DNA of 9,533 nucleotides from an uncultured Clostridia bacterium (GTDB lineage: Bacteria > Bacillota > Clostridia > Oscillospirales > Oscillospiraceae): the NCBI GenBank assembly GCA_938023775.1, contig CALJDB010000199.1, positions 1 through 9,533 of the forward strand, in the 5' to 3' direction. The position numbers and the translations under genes are program-made. A model generated the notes under the pieces. That model had not been told where the DNA came from. It did not search any database and worked only from the letters and a program-made list of their open reading frames with translations. This document shows positions 1-6,026 of this stretch, piece after piece (the first letter of the stretch is position 1; every line of letters begins with the position of its first letter).

Positions 1-1
1 C

Positions 2-1561
2 TACTGCCTCGGTCTCTGCTCCCAGGCGGACGTCATGGACACCTTTGAAAAGCTGATGAGCGGCGAGGAGCTCAAAGAGTATCAGGAAAAATGGAGCTAC
101 GAGGATATCTGCGGCCTGACCTTCAAGGCGGTGCTGCCCGCGGAGCGCTATCAGCGCGATGCCGTCACCGGCGCTTATACCGACATCGGCACGTCCGAGA
201 CCGGCATGGATTTCCTCTATAACTCCGACGACGTCGGCACCCGCCTGCGCATCGTCGGCATCCTGCGCCCGAGCGAGGACGCCGTCAGCTCCATGATGAG
301 CGGCGCCATCGGCTACACCGCCGCGCTGACGGAGCACCTTGTCGAAAAAGCCAACAGCCTCGAAATTCTTCAGGCGCAGAAGGCGGACCCCGCGACGGAT
401 GTCATCACCGGTCTGCCCTTCCTGACGGACGACTATTCCGTGAGCGACGGGGAGAAGGCAGCCGCCGTGCGCGAGCACATCGGCGCCCTGCCCGTCAGCG
501 AGCAGGCGGCGGCGTATATCGCGCTGCTCAGCGTCCCGGCGGAGGACTATCTCGACGCCGTGACGAGCCAGCAGATGGAGGGGCTCACGCGCGAGACCAT
601 CGAGCAGATGGTCGTGGAGCAGTACGCCGCCCAGATGGGCGTCGACGCCGCGACCGTCACGAGCTACATTGCCCGCATGGACGATGAAACGCTCTTCGGC
701 TACGTGGAGGACGCCATCCGCGAGCAGGTGACGGAGCAGTATGCCGCAGCCGTGGAGCAGCAGCTCGGCGCGCTCACGAACGAGCAGCTCGCCGCGATGC
801 TCTGCACCGCGCTGGAGATCGATCTGCCGAGCGAGGACCCCGCGCTCGCGCTCTTCATCCAGTATCAGCCCCAGCCCATCGAGCCGCTGACCGCGGAGCA
901 GATCGACTGGCTCTATGACAACGTCCTGCCCGCCATGGTCTCCGAGGGCAGCTATGAGGAAAACCTCAAGCTCCTCGGCGACGTCGACTTCGCGAGCCCA
1001 AAGAGCATCAATATCTACGCCGCGACCTTCGCGGATAAGGACGCCATCGCCGACGCGATCGAGAGCTATAACAACACCGTCGACGAGGACGACCGCATCG
1101 AATACACCGACTATGTCGCCCTGCTGATGAGCTCCATCACGACGATCATCAACGCCATCAGCTACGTCCTCATCGCCTTCGTCGCCATCTCGCTCGTCGT
1201 GTCGAGCATCATGATCGGCATCATCACTTATATCTCCGTGCTCGAACGCACGAAGGAGATCGGCATCCTCCGCGCCATCGGCGCCTCCCGGCGCGACGTG
1301 GCGCGCGTGTTCAACGCGGAGACGCTGGTCATCGGCTTCGCCTCCGGCGTCATCGGCATCGGGCTGACGCTGCTGCTCACGATCCCGATCAACCTTCTGG
1401 TGCGCCACCTCACCGGAATCCCGAACCTCGGCGCAGCCCTCCCCGCCGGTGGCGGCGTCGTCCTCGTGGTGATCAGCATGCTCCTGACCTTCATAGCCGG
1501 CCTTATCCCCGCCGGAATCGCATCCAAAAAAGACCCCGTCGAGGCGCTCAGAACCGAGTAA
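2..1561 (+). CDS. FtsX-like ABC transporter permease, 3' part (5' end outside window)
   Basis: This is the C-terminal part of a MacB/FtsX-type ABC permease. The frame is open to the window edge, so the Met at 35 is probably internal. Counting from that Met, residues 1 to about 357 form a long soluble, extracytoplasmic region rich in acidic and Gln/Ala helices. It is followed by the FtsX domain: a membrane segment at about 371-399, the cytoplasmic coupling motif ERTKEIGILRAIGASRRDV at 404-422, and membrane segments at about 430-455 and 473-495. The tail KKDPVEALRTE is the usual FtsX ending. The first membrane helix and any ATPase lie upstream. In Clostridia such permeases are often fused to an N-terminal ATPase, so this may be the end of a fusion protein of over 1000 residues. 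Such systems export peptides or lipids, or act mechanically on the envelope; the substrate cannot be read here. It shares no pathway link with the genes to its right, from which a structured element separates it. Confidence 0.88.
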   Translation, partial: YCLGLCSQADVMDTFEKLMSGEELKEYQEKWSYEDICGLTFKAVLPAERYQRDAVTGAYTDIGTSETGMDFLYNSDDVGTRLRIVGILRPSEDAVSSMMSGAIGYTAALTEHLVEKANSLEILQAQKADPATDVITGLPFLTDDYSVSDGEKAAAVREHIGALPVSEQAAAYIALLSVPAEDYLDAVTSQQMEGLTRETIEQMVVEQYAAQMGVDAATVTSYIARMDDETLFGYVEDAIREQVTEQYAAAVEQQLGALTNEQLAAMLCTALEIDLPSEDPALALFIQYQPQPIEPLTAEQIDWLYDNVLPAMVSEGSYEENLKLLGDVDFASPKSINIYAATFADKDAIADAIESYNNTVDEDDRIEYTDYVALLMSSITTIINAISYVLIAFVAISLVVSSIMIGIITYISVLERTKEIGILRAIGASRRDVARVFNAETLVIGFASGVIGIGLTLLLTIPINLLVRHLTGIPNLGAALPAGGGVVLVVISMLLTFIAGLIPAGIASKKDPVEALRTE

Positions 1562-1608
1562 AAAAAACAGCAAAAACACCCGCCCTGCCGCTTGGCAGGG
1601 CGGGTGTT
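1561..1608 (-). terminator. Rho-independent terminator, minus strand (left end of element)
   Basis: A 15-bp perfect GC-rich stem (1575-1589 with 1594-1608) has a 4-base loop. On the minus strand it is followed by TTTGCTGTTTTTTT (1574 down to 1561). On the plus strand no T tract follows, so it should stop leftward transcripts, such as those of the SorC-family gene, rather than transcripts from the permease. Confidence 0.7.
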
Positions 1609-1640
1609 GAGGGTGTCAAAAAAGTGTTTTTGACACCCTC
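1609..1640. repeat. Perfect 14-bp inverted repeat (hairpin)
   Basis: GAGGGTGTCAAAAA (1609-1622) pairs with TTTTTGACACCCTC (1627-1640) around the loop AGTG. It directly abuts the left terminator stem. The left arm belongs to the left terminal repeat of the element, and part of it recurs inverted at 1814-1824. Confidence 0.75.
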
Positions 1641-1675
1641 TCAAACGGGACCCGCTTCGCTGGGCTCCCGTTTGA
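1641..1675. repeat. Inverted repeat (10-bp stem, extended)
   Basis: TCAAACGGGA (1641-1650) pairs with TCCCGTTTGA (1666-1675). A CCC/GGG inner stem around a CTTCG-containing loop can extend it. It follows the preceding hairpin without a spacer, giving three stems stacked head to tail from 1575 to 1675. Confidence 0.7.
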
Positions 1676-1727
1676 AAAGGATTCACTCCGCTCAGCGCAC
1701 TCGCCTGCGGCTCGCACGTTCCCTCCG

Positions 1728-1808
1728 CGCAGAGTATTTTCGGCGACGTACACGCCGCCGCCGAAAATGGATTTGACTTTATTCGCGTCTGCGGACGCGA
1801 ACTCTGCG
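1728..1808. repeat. Potential three-way junction: closing stem enclosing two hairpins
   Basis: CGCAGAG (1728-1734) is complementary to CTCTGCG (1802-1808). Inside this closing stem lie two further perfect stems: ATTTTCGGCG/CGCCGAAAAT (1736-1745 with 1759-1768) and TTCGCGTC/GACGCGAA (1782-1789 with 1794-1801). Nested pairing of this kind is what a folded RNA would show. It could also be the by-product of an element built from inverted repeats. Confidence 0.5.
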
Positions 1809-1828
1809 AGGCTTTTTTTGACACGCTG

Positions 1829-1866
1829 AACACCCGCCCTGCCGTTCGGCAGGGCGGGTGTTTTTT
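1829..1866 (+). terminator. Rho-independent terminator, plus strand (right end of element)
   Basis: The same 15-bp stem as at the left end (1829-1843 with 1848-1862, loop GTTC) runs here into six T residues (1861-1866). This is the first strong plus-strand terminator after the FtsX-like permease. It sits only about 6 bases from the stop codon of the oppositely oriented SorC-family gene. Confidence 0.75.
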
Positions 1867-1871
1867 CGTGT

Positions 1872-2828
1872 TCAGATTTCTGCTTGGAGCGCCGACTCCG
1901 CGAGGGCGCGGTCCGCGATGAGCACGTCCGCCATGCCGCCGCGCAGCACGGCGCGCAGCGCCGCCGCCTTTTCCGCGCCGGAGGCGACGAGAATTTTGCA
2001 GGGGATGCGCCGGTAATCGTCCGGCTCCATCGCGAGCGTCCGCCGCCGCACGGCGGAGTCGATCTCGCGGCCGTCGCGGTCGAAAAAGCGCAGCAGCATG
2101 TCGGCGCAGACGCCCTTTTCCCGCAGCTCCGCGAGGTCCTCCGGCGGCAGATAGTCCAGCCGCGCGAGCGGGGAGCGCTCCTCCGGCGCAAATGCGCCGA
2201 GCCCGCTGACCGAGACCGTCACGCGCGCGAGCGCTTCGCGCAGCCCGCCCTCCGCGCGCCAGAGCGCGGCGAGCGCCTCCGGCGAGGGCTGGAGCCCCGG
2301 CGCATCCAGACAGTAGTGCGCCCCGCCGAGCACCATCGCCACCCGGCGTGTCAGCGTTGCGGCGTCCAGCTCGCTGCCGCAGCAGCGCAGGCTGCCGTGG
2401 AGCGTCACGAAGGCGTTGTCCGTCCGGCGGCAGGGGTTCAGAAGATGCACCAGATGATACATCGTGCCGCCCCAAGCGAGACCGAGCACGTCGCCGGGGC
2501 GCAGCGTGCACTCGATATAGCGCGCGCCCTCCAGCGCCGCGGCGCGCTTGCGCGCCTCCGCGTCCCCGGCGCAGTCCGTCACGACCGCGTCGCGCAGACC
2601 GAAGCGGGCGCAGAGCGTGCGGGCGAGCGCGAGATGGGCGGCGTAAGGCTCCGGCACGGCGAAGCAGATATAGCCCTCCTCCCGCGCCCGCCGCAGCGCG
2701 CGCGACACCGTTGCCGGGGAGAGCCCCAGCGCCTCGCCGATCTCCTTCTGGCTGCGTCCTTCGAGATAATAAAGCTCCGCGGCGCGCAGCGCCGTCCAGC
2801 CGGAGCAGGAATACACTTCCCCGCGCAC
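1872..2828 (-). CDS. SorC-family sugar-binding transcriptional regulator
   Basis: A 318-residue SorC/DeoR-type regulator of normal family length. An N-terminal helix-turn-helix occupies about residues 18-50, with SQKEIGEALGLSPATVSRAL (26-45) as the recognition unit. The rest is the SorC sugar-phosphate-binding domain, seen in VLGLAWGGTM (114-123, family form VGVSWGxTL), in the SGLGAF segment near 208-213, and in the C-terminal SGAEKAAAL...LRGGMADVLIADRALA (283-310). Family members bind phosphorylated sugars and act as tetramers that repress or activate nearby catabolic genes. The start is GTG at 2828, the first in-frame start, preceded at 7 bases by a G-rich AGGGGGTGG. It lies back to back with the RuBisCO-like gene across a 192-bp regulatory gap, so that gene and its own promoter are the likely targets. 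A phosphorylated pathway intermediate, such as a tetrulose phosphate, would be the natural inducer; this is inference. Confidence 0.92.
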   Translation of the reverse strand: MRGEVYSCSGWTALRAAELYYLEGRSQKEIGEALGLSPATVSRALRRAREEGYICFAVPEPYAAHLALARTLCARFGLRDAVVTDCAGDAEARKRAAALEGARYIECTLRPGDVLGLAWGGTMYHLVHLLNPCRRTDNAFVTLHGSLRCCGSELDAATLTRRVAMVLGGAHYCLDAPGLQPSPEALAALWRAEGGLREALARVTVSVSGLGAFAPEERSPLARLDYLPPEDLAELREKGVCADMLLRFFDRDGREIDSAVRRRTLAMEPDDYRRIPCKILVASGAEKAAALRAVLRGGMADVLIADRALAESALQAEI

Positions 2829-2851
2829 GGGCGTCCACCCCCTTTTCCTCC

Positions 2852-2880
2852 ATTATACCATCCGCCCCCGGGGCGGGGAA
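2852..2880 (-). promoter_or_regulatory. Candidate promoter for the SorC-family regulator gene
   Basis: The minus strand carries a perfect -10 box TATAAT (2857-2852) with an extended TGG directly upstream. A weak -35, TTCCCC (2880-2875), lies 17 bases away. The transcript would start near 2845, giving a leader of under 20 bases that still includes the G-rich ribosome-binding site. Confidence 0.45.
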
Positions 2881-2899
2881 TGGACAGAGCGCGCCGGAG

Positions 2900-2930
2900 T
2901 GTTCAGTGTTTGGCGAACAGTTTGTCAACC
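2900..2930. promoter_or_regulatory. Candidate SorC-family operator cluster
   Basis: TGTTTGGCGAACA (2907-2919) is a palindrome broken at one base pair. GTTTGTCAAC (2920-2929) repeats its core, so two GTT-n-AAC units start 12 bp apart, about one helical turn. TGTTC (2900-2904) and GAACA (2915-2919) form a wider inverted repeat over the same site. It lies midway between the two candidate promoters, as expected for a shared site in a divergent pair. That the adjacent SorC-family protein binds here is inferred from position and symmetry only. Confidence 0.35.
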
Positions 2931-2955
2931 GATGGTAATGCAAGTTTTTTCCACA

Positions 2956-2985
2956 TTTACTTTCCCGCAACCCCTGGCTTATGAT
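2956..2985 (+). promoter_or_regulatory. Candidate sigma-70-type promoter for the RuBisCO-like gene
   Basis: TTTACT (2956-2961) and TATGAT (2980-2985) are separated by 18 bases. The predicted transcript begins near 2992 and reaches the AAAAGGAGG ribosome-binding site (3001-3009) within about 10-20 bases. The modest -35 would suit a promoter needing an activator. Confidence 0.45.
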
Positions 2986-3020
2986 GGCGGCAGAAACGAA
3001 AAAAGGAGGCTTTTCCCGCC

Positions 3021-4337
3021 ATGCTGATCGACCCCATCATTATGCAGTTTCCCGACGCGCTCGACCGCGAGCGCTTTGTCATCGCAACCTATTACGCCGC
3101 GGCGAAGCCCGGCACGAATATGGTGAAATTCGCCGCCGCGCTCGCCGTGGAGCAGACCTGCGGCACGTGGCTGCGCGTCCCCGGCGAGACGCCGGAGGTG
3201 CGCGAGCGCGCCATCGGCCGTGTCGTCGGCGTTTACGAAGCGCCGGCTTACCAGATCGGCATTCCCGCCGAGGTCACGGAGCGCCATTTCATCCTGCGCA
3301 TCGCCTATCCGTGGGAAAACTTCGGCGCGCAGCTTACGATGCTGCTCTCCACCGTTATCGGCAACATCTCCTCCTCCGGCAAGGTGAAGCTTGTGGACCT
3401 CGAGTTCCCGCCGCGCTTTCTGGAGGGCTTTCAGGGCCCGAAATTCGGCGTGCAGGGCGTGCGCGAGCTGCTCGGCGTTTATGACCGCCCGCTGCTGAAC
3501 AACATGATCAAGCCCTGCATCGGGCTGGATGCGGCAAAGACCGCAGAGCTCGCCTACGAAGCCGCCGTCGGCGGCGTGGACATCATCAAGGACGACGAGC
3601 TGGTCTGCGACCCGCCGTTCTGCCGCCTTGCCGACCGCGTGAAAGCGGTCATGGAGGCGGTGCATCGCGCCGACGAGGTAAAGGGCGAAAAAACGCTCTA
3701 CGCCTTCAACATCACCGCCCCCGCCATGCAGATGCGCGACAACGCTTACCGTGCGCTGGACGCCGGCGCAAACGCGCTCATGATCAATTACGCCGCCTGC
3801 GGGCTCGACACGGCGCGCATGATCACGGAGGACCCCAATATTCAGGTCCCCATCCTCGCCCACTCGGACTATACCGGCGCGCAGTACGCGAGCGAGTGGT
3901 CCGGGCTCTCCGCCGCGCTCATCGGTGCGAAGCTGCCGCGCCTCGCGGGGCTCGACATGATCATCGGGCTGACGCCTTACGGAAAGTTCCCGATGCTGAT
4001 GGACACCTTCGTGAACTTGGGCTATCAGATGCTGATGCCGCTGCGCCATATCCGCCCCGCGATCCCGATGCCCGGCGGCGGGACGACGCCCGGTCATATC
4101 GGGGATATTGTCAAAAAGCTCGGAAACGACGTGATGATCGCCGCCGGCGGCGCGATCCACGGCCACCCGATGGGCGCCGCCGCCGGAGCCCGCGCCTTCC
4201 GTCAGGGAATAGACGCGGTCTGCCGCGGAGAGAGTCTGGAGGAGGCGGGACGCGAGCACGAGGAGCTCGGCGCCGCGCTGCGACTCTGGGGCGTCTATTC
4301 CGAGGAAAAGGGCGGAATCTTCGATCTGAAGGGCTGA
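3021..4337 (+). CDS. RuBisCO-like protein (form IV), probable OiaX-type decarboxylase
   Basis: A 438-residue RuBisCO large-subunit homolog. The metal site is intact: K190, D192 and E193 in IIKDDE match the carbamylated Lys201, Asp203 and Glu204 of plant RuBisCO. E44, T49 and W50 (EQTCGTW) match Glu60, Thr65 and Trp66; N115 matches Asn123; K164 (IKP) matches Lys175; H281 matches His294; K322 (PYGKFP) matches loop-6 Lys334. Several residues differ from carboxylating enzymes: C166 replaces Lys177, S282 replaces Arg295, I315 replaces His327, and PGGG (351-354) takes the place of the SGG phosphate loop. It is therefore a form IV protein, not a CO2-fixing RuBisCO. With LerI- and DerI-like isomerases opposite, the best guess is OiaX, which decarboxylates 3-oxo-isoapionate 4-phosphate to L-erythrulose 1-phosphate in the cytoplasm; the related OiaT (hydrolase) is an alternative. 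The ATG follows GGAGG (3005-3009) by 11 bases. The gene has its own promoter region, divergent from the SorC-family gene, and is the only pathway gene on this strand. Confidence 0.9.
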   Translation: MLIDPIIMQFPDALDRERFVIATYYAAAKPGTNMVKFAAALAVEQTCGTWLRVPGETPEVRERAIGRVVGVYEAPAYQIGIPAEVTERHFILRIAYPWENFGAQLTMLLSTVIGNISSSGKVKLVDLEFPPRFLEGFQGPKFGVQGVRELLGVYDRPLLNNMIKPCIGLDAAKTAELAYEAAVGGVDIIKDDELVCDPPFCRLADRVKAVMEAVHRADEVKGEKTLYAFNITAPAMQMRDNAYRALDAGANALMINYAACGLDTARMITEDPNIQVPILAHSDYTGAQYASEWSGLSAALIGAKLPRLAGLDMIIGLTPYGKFPMLMDTFVNLGYQMLMPLRHIRPAIPMPGGGTTPGHIGDIVKKLGNDVMIAAGGAIHGHPMGAAAGARAFRQGIDAVCRGESLEEAGREHEELGAALRLWGVYSEEKGGIFDLKG

Positions 4338-4347
4338 AAAAGCCGAA

Positions 4348-4382
4348 AACAAAAGCGAGGGCGCTTAGCCCTCGCTTTTGTT
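4348..4382. terminator. Bidirectional terminator between convergent genes
   Basis: A perfect 15-bp stem, AACAAAAGCGAGGGC (4348-4362) with its complement (4368-4382), encloses the loop GCTTA. The A-rich and T-rich ends make it work on both strands; on the minus strand it continues into TTCGGCTTTTT. It separates the RuBisCO-like gene from the end of the opposing operon. Its right arm overlaps the first two bases (4381-4382) of that operon's last stop codon. Confidence 0.8.
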
Positions 4383-5211
4383 ACCCATTGGTCTTCAAGC
4401 CCCGGTACTGATCCGCAATGCTGCGGATGGCGGTCTCGGCGGGGATGCGCTCGCCGCCGCTGCCGGTGGCGCAGCCGTCCGCGCCCGTGGCGCGCAGGGC
4501 TTTTTCCACCGCCTCCGGCGTATCGAGCACGCCGCCGTGGACCAGCACGAGCGCCTCCGGCGATGCGCGGCGCACCGCCTCCGTCATGCCGCGCAGCAGA
4601 CGCAGCACGCGGTCGAAGTGGTCCGCGGCGCTCTCGCCCGCCTCGCGCGGAAATCCGGCGAGCAGACCGACAACGTCCGCGCCCGCCTCGGCAAAGGCTT
4701 CCGCCTCCGCCGCGTCCGCCGCCCATGCGGCGGAGAACACGTTCCGCTCCCGCGCGCAGCGGATGAGCGCAAGCTCGCGGGCGGTGCCCATCCCGGCGCG
4801 GTCCAGAAGCGCGCGCATTTCCGCGCCGTAAGTGCTGCAAAACGGCTCGTTGCTGACGCCGGAAAAGCCCATACAGATAAACTCGCTGATGAGCGCCGGG
4901 ATGCTGATGCGCGGGTCGTGGACGCCGAGCCCGGCGACGCAGGGGGTGTGGTTCACGAGGGGCAGAATTTTCCGTCCGAGCGCGCGCATCTCCTCGTTTA
5001 CGTCGCCGTAGGGCAGCCACGCAAGCAGGCTGGGAAGCCCCTCCATGCGCCGCGCGGCGGCGGTATAAATGCTGATATAGTCCGCGCCGCCCGCCTCCGC
5101 GCTGCGCGCGGAAAGCCCGCTGCCCGCGCCGAAGGCGAGCAGGGCGCAGCCGCTCTCCGCGCGGCTGCGGAGCTTCGCGAGAATTTCCTCCCGCGGGATA
5201 AAGTCCGCCAT
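4381..5211 (-). CDS. Phosphoenolpyruvate hydrolase-like TIM-barrel protein (PF09370), diverged paralog
   Basis: A 276-residue member of the PF09370 family, the TIM barrel that forms the C-terminal half of plant Tm-1. It keeps the family signatures at almost the same positions as its paralog at 6523-7350: GAGSGLSARSAEAGGADYI (28-46), LPYGDVN (66-72), AGLGVHDP (93-100), MGFSGVSNEP (114-123), HGGVLDTPEAV (225-235) and GERIPAETAI (253-262). The glycine-rich VGGTTGG strand-loop of the paralog is replaced by LAGFPRE (184-190), and NTGPFRMDG is replaced by YTAAARRMEG, so ligand binding probably differs. It may be a partner subunit or act on another substrate. The ATG at 5211 is chosen over an in-frame ATG at 5286 because AAGGAGG stands 10 bases before it and the longer form would overlap the preceding gene by 73 bases. 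It is the last gene of the operon, 2 bases after the TIM-family stop codon. No reaction is established for this family. Confidence 0.85.
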   Translation of the reverse strand: MADFIPREEILAKLRSRAESGCALLAFGAGSGLSARSAEAGGADYISIYTAAARRMEGLPSLLAWLPYGDVNEEMRALGRKILPLVNHTPCVAGLGVHDPRISIPALISEFICMGFSGVSNEPFCSTYGAEMRALLDRAGMGTARELALIRCARERNVFSAAWAADAAEAEAFAEAGADVVGLLAGFPREAGESAADHFDRVLRLLRGMTEAVRRASPEALVLVHGGVLDTPEAVEKALRATGADGCATGSGGERIPAETAIRSIADQYRGLKTNG

Positions 5212-5213
5212 AG

Positions 5214-6011
5214 TCAGCACACCTCCTTCGCGCGGAACACGGGCAGCAGGCTGCGTACGAGCGCGGCGTAGCCCGCCGCGGTCCAAGCCGCGCGGCCGAC
5301 GAACACGCCGTTCACGTTCGCCTGACGCACATAGTCCGCGGCGTTTGCGGCGTTCACGCTGCCGCCGTAAAGGATAGGCACGTCCGCACCGGCTTCGCCG
5401 AAGCGGGAGACGAGCACCCGGCGCAGCGCGGCGTGGCGCGCCGCGGCATAGTCCGCCGGGGCGGGCGTTCCCGCCGTACCGATCGCCCAGACGGGCTCAT
5501 AGGCGACGATCAGCCCCGCCGCCTCCGCCGCGGAAAGCCCCGCCGTGCCGCGCAGCAGCTGCGTTTCCAGCACGGCGTCCGCCGCGCCGTCGCGCCTTTC
5601 CTCCTCCGTCTCGCCGACGCAGAGCAGCGCCGTCAGACCGAGAGCGCGCGCCGTGCGCACCTTGCTGCCGATCTCATCGTCCGTCTCGCGGAAGATGTGG
5701 CGGCGCTCGCTGTGGCCGAGTTCCGCGATTTCCACGCCGAGCTCCACGAGGCTGAGGGGCGAAATCTCCCCCGTGAGCGCGCCGCGCAGCTCCCAGCTCA
5801 TGTTCTGGGCGCCGAGCGCGACGGCGCTGCCCTCCAGCACCTCCTGTGCGCGGGAGAGCACCGTGTGGGAGGGGATGACAAACAGCTTCGCCTCCTCTGC
5901 GGGAATGTCCGCCGTCTCCGCGCGCAGAGTGCGGAGATAGTCCAGCGCCTCGCGGTCCGTCATGGACATTTTGGTGTTGGTCCCGAAATAAAAGCGCCCG
6001 CAGCGCGCCAT
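5214..6011 (-). CDS. tpiA: Triose-phosphate isomerase family protein, probable L-erythrulose-1-phosphate isomerase (LerI type)
   Basis: A 265-residue protein of the triose-phosphate isomerase family with all catalytic residues: N12 and K14 (GTNTKM, against GNWKMN in housekeeping enzymes), H100 (ELGHSERR) and E172 (AYEPVWAIG). The phosphate site is present in LYGGSVN (214-220) and GVFVGRAAW (235-243). The flexible loop 6 reads IGTAGTPAP (177-185) instead of the classical GTGKTATP, and the N-terminal motif is altered, both as in the TpiA2/EryH/LerI branch acting on tetrulose phosphates. Placed between an RpiB-like gene and a PF09370 gene, and opposite a RuBisCO-like gene, it most likely interconverts L-erythrulose 1-phosphate and D-erythrulose 4-phosphate. 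A glycolytic role is unlikely but not excluded. The ATG follows GGGAGG by 8 bases, and that site overlaps the end of the RpiB-like gene, indicating one transcript. The family call is certain; the substrate is inferred. Confidence 0.92.
   Translation of the reverse strand: MARCGRFYFGTNTKMSMTDREALDYLRTLRAETADIPAEEAKLFVIPSHTVLSRAQEVLEGSAVALGAQNMSWELRGALTGEISPLSLVELGVEIAELGHSERRHIFRETDDEIGSKVRTARALGLTALLCVGETEEERRDGAADAVLETQLLRGTAGLSAAEAAGLIVAYEPVWAIGTAGTPAPADYAAARHAALRRVLVSRFGEAGADVPILYGGSVNAANAADYVRQANVNGVFVGRAAWTAAGYAALVRSLLPVFRAKEVC
5220..5228 (-). promoter_or_regulatory. Ribosome-binding site deciding the start at 5211
   Basis: AAGGAGGTG on the minus strand, a near-perfect anti-16S match, lies inside the end of the upstream isomerase gene. 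Its GGAGG core ends 10 bases before the ATG at 5211, supporting that start and coupled translation. Confidence 0.8.
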
Positions 6012-6026
6012 AAGCTTTTCCTCCCT

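Larger units (their letters stand above)
1572..1865. repeat. MITE-like structured intergenic element with ~50-bp terminal inverted repeats
   Basis: The ends 1572-1623 and 1814-1865 are inverted copies of each other. Over the 49 bases 1575-1623 versus 1862-1814 I count 44 matches; three mismatches fall in the hairpin loop and two just inside. Each end starts with a self-complementary unit, AACACCCGCCCTGCC, a 4-base loop and the complement, then a GTGTCAAAAAA tract. The interior holds several more perfect stems. No ORF here has coding character. The architecture (long inverted termini, non-coding core, placement between two genes) fits a miniature inverted-repeat element or a repeated extragenic RNA-structure element. 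No clear target-site duplication is visible because the flanks are A/T runs. Its position makes it the 3' untranslated region of both flanking genes. Confidence 0.6.

Noticed and set aside
2922..2950. Alternative plus-strand promoter with -35 TTGTCA at 2922-2927
   Set aside because: No acceptable -10 lies at the proper distance (only a T run at 2945-2950); the box overlaps the palindrome cluster instead.
1228..2970. Long open frame on the minus strand (580 codons) across the permease end, the element and the SorC-family gene
   Set aside because: It crosses two terminators and two well-supported genes, and its product is a low-complexity Arg/Ala/Gly sequence with no recognisable domain. It is a by-product of high GC content.
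1884..2984. Plus-strand open frame (366 codons) opposite the SorC-family gene
   Set aside because: Its composition is Arg/Ala/His-rich, it has no ribosome-binding site and it is fully antisense to a confident gene.
2985..3021. Hairpin hiding the ribosome-binding site of the RuBisCO-like gene (TGGCGG with CCGCCA, inner AAAAG/CTTTT)
   Set aside because: The left arm of the outer stem precedes the predicted transcription start near 2992, and the inner 5-bp A/T-rich stem is too weak alone.
3021..4337. Genuine CO2-fixing RuBisCO
   Set aside because: Equivalents of Lys177, Arg295 and His327 and the SGG loop are replaced, and no phosphoribulokinase or small subunit is nearby; the features fit form IV.
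2979..4352. Minus-strand open frame (457 codons) opposite the RuBisCO-like gene, and similar frames opposite the operon genes (5433-6545, 6424-7281 and 7562-8836 on plus)
   Set aside because: All are mirror frames of confident genes with Arg/Ala/His-biased, domain-free products.
5212..5286. N-terminal extension of the second PF09370 protein to an ATG at 5286
   Set aside because: It would overlap the isomerase gene by 73 bases, encodes a non-homologous Arg-rich leader and lacks a ribosome-binding site, whereas the ATG at 5211 has a near-perfect one.
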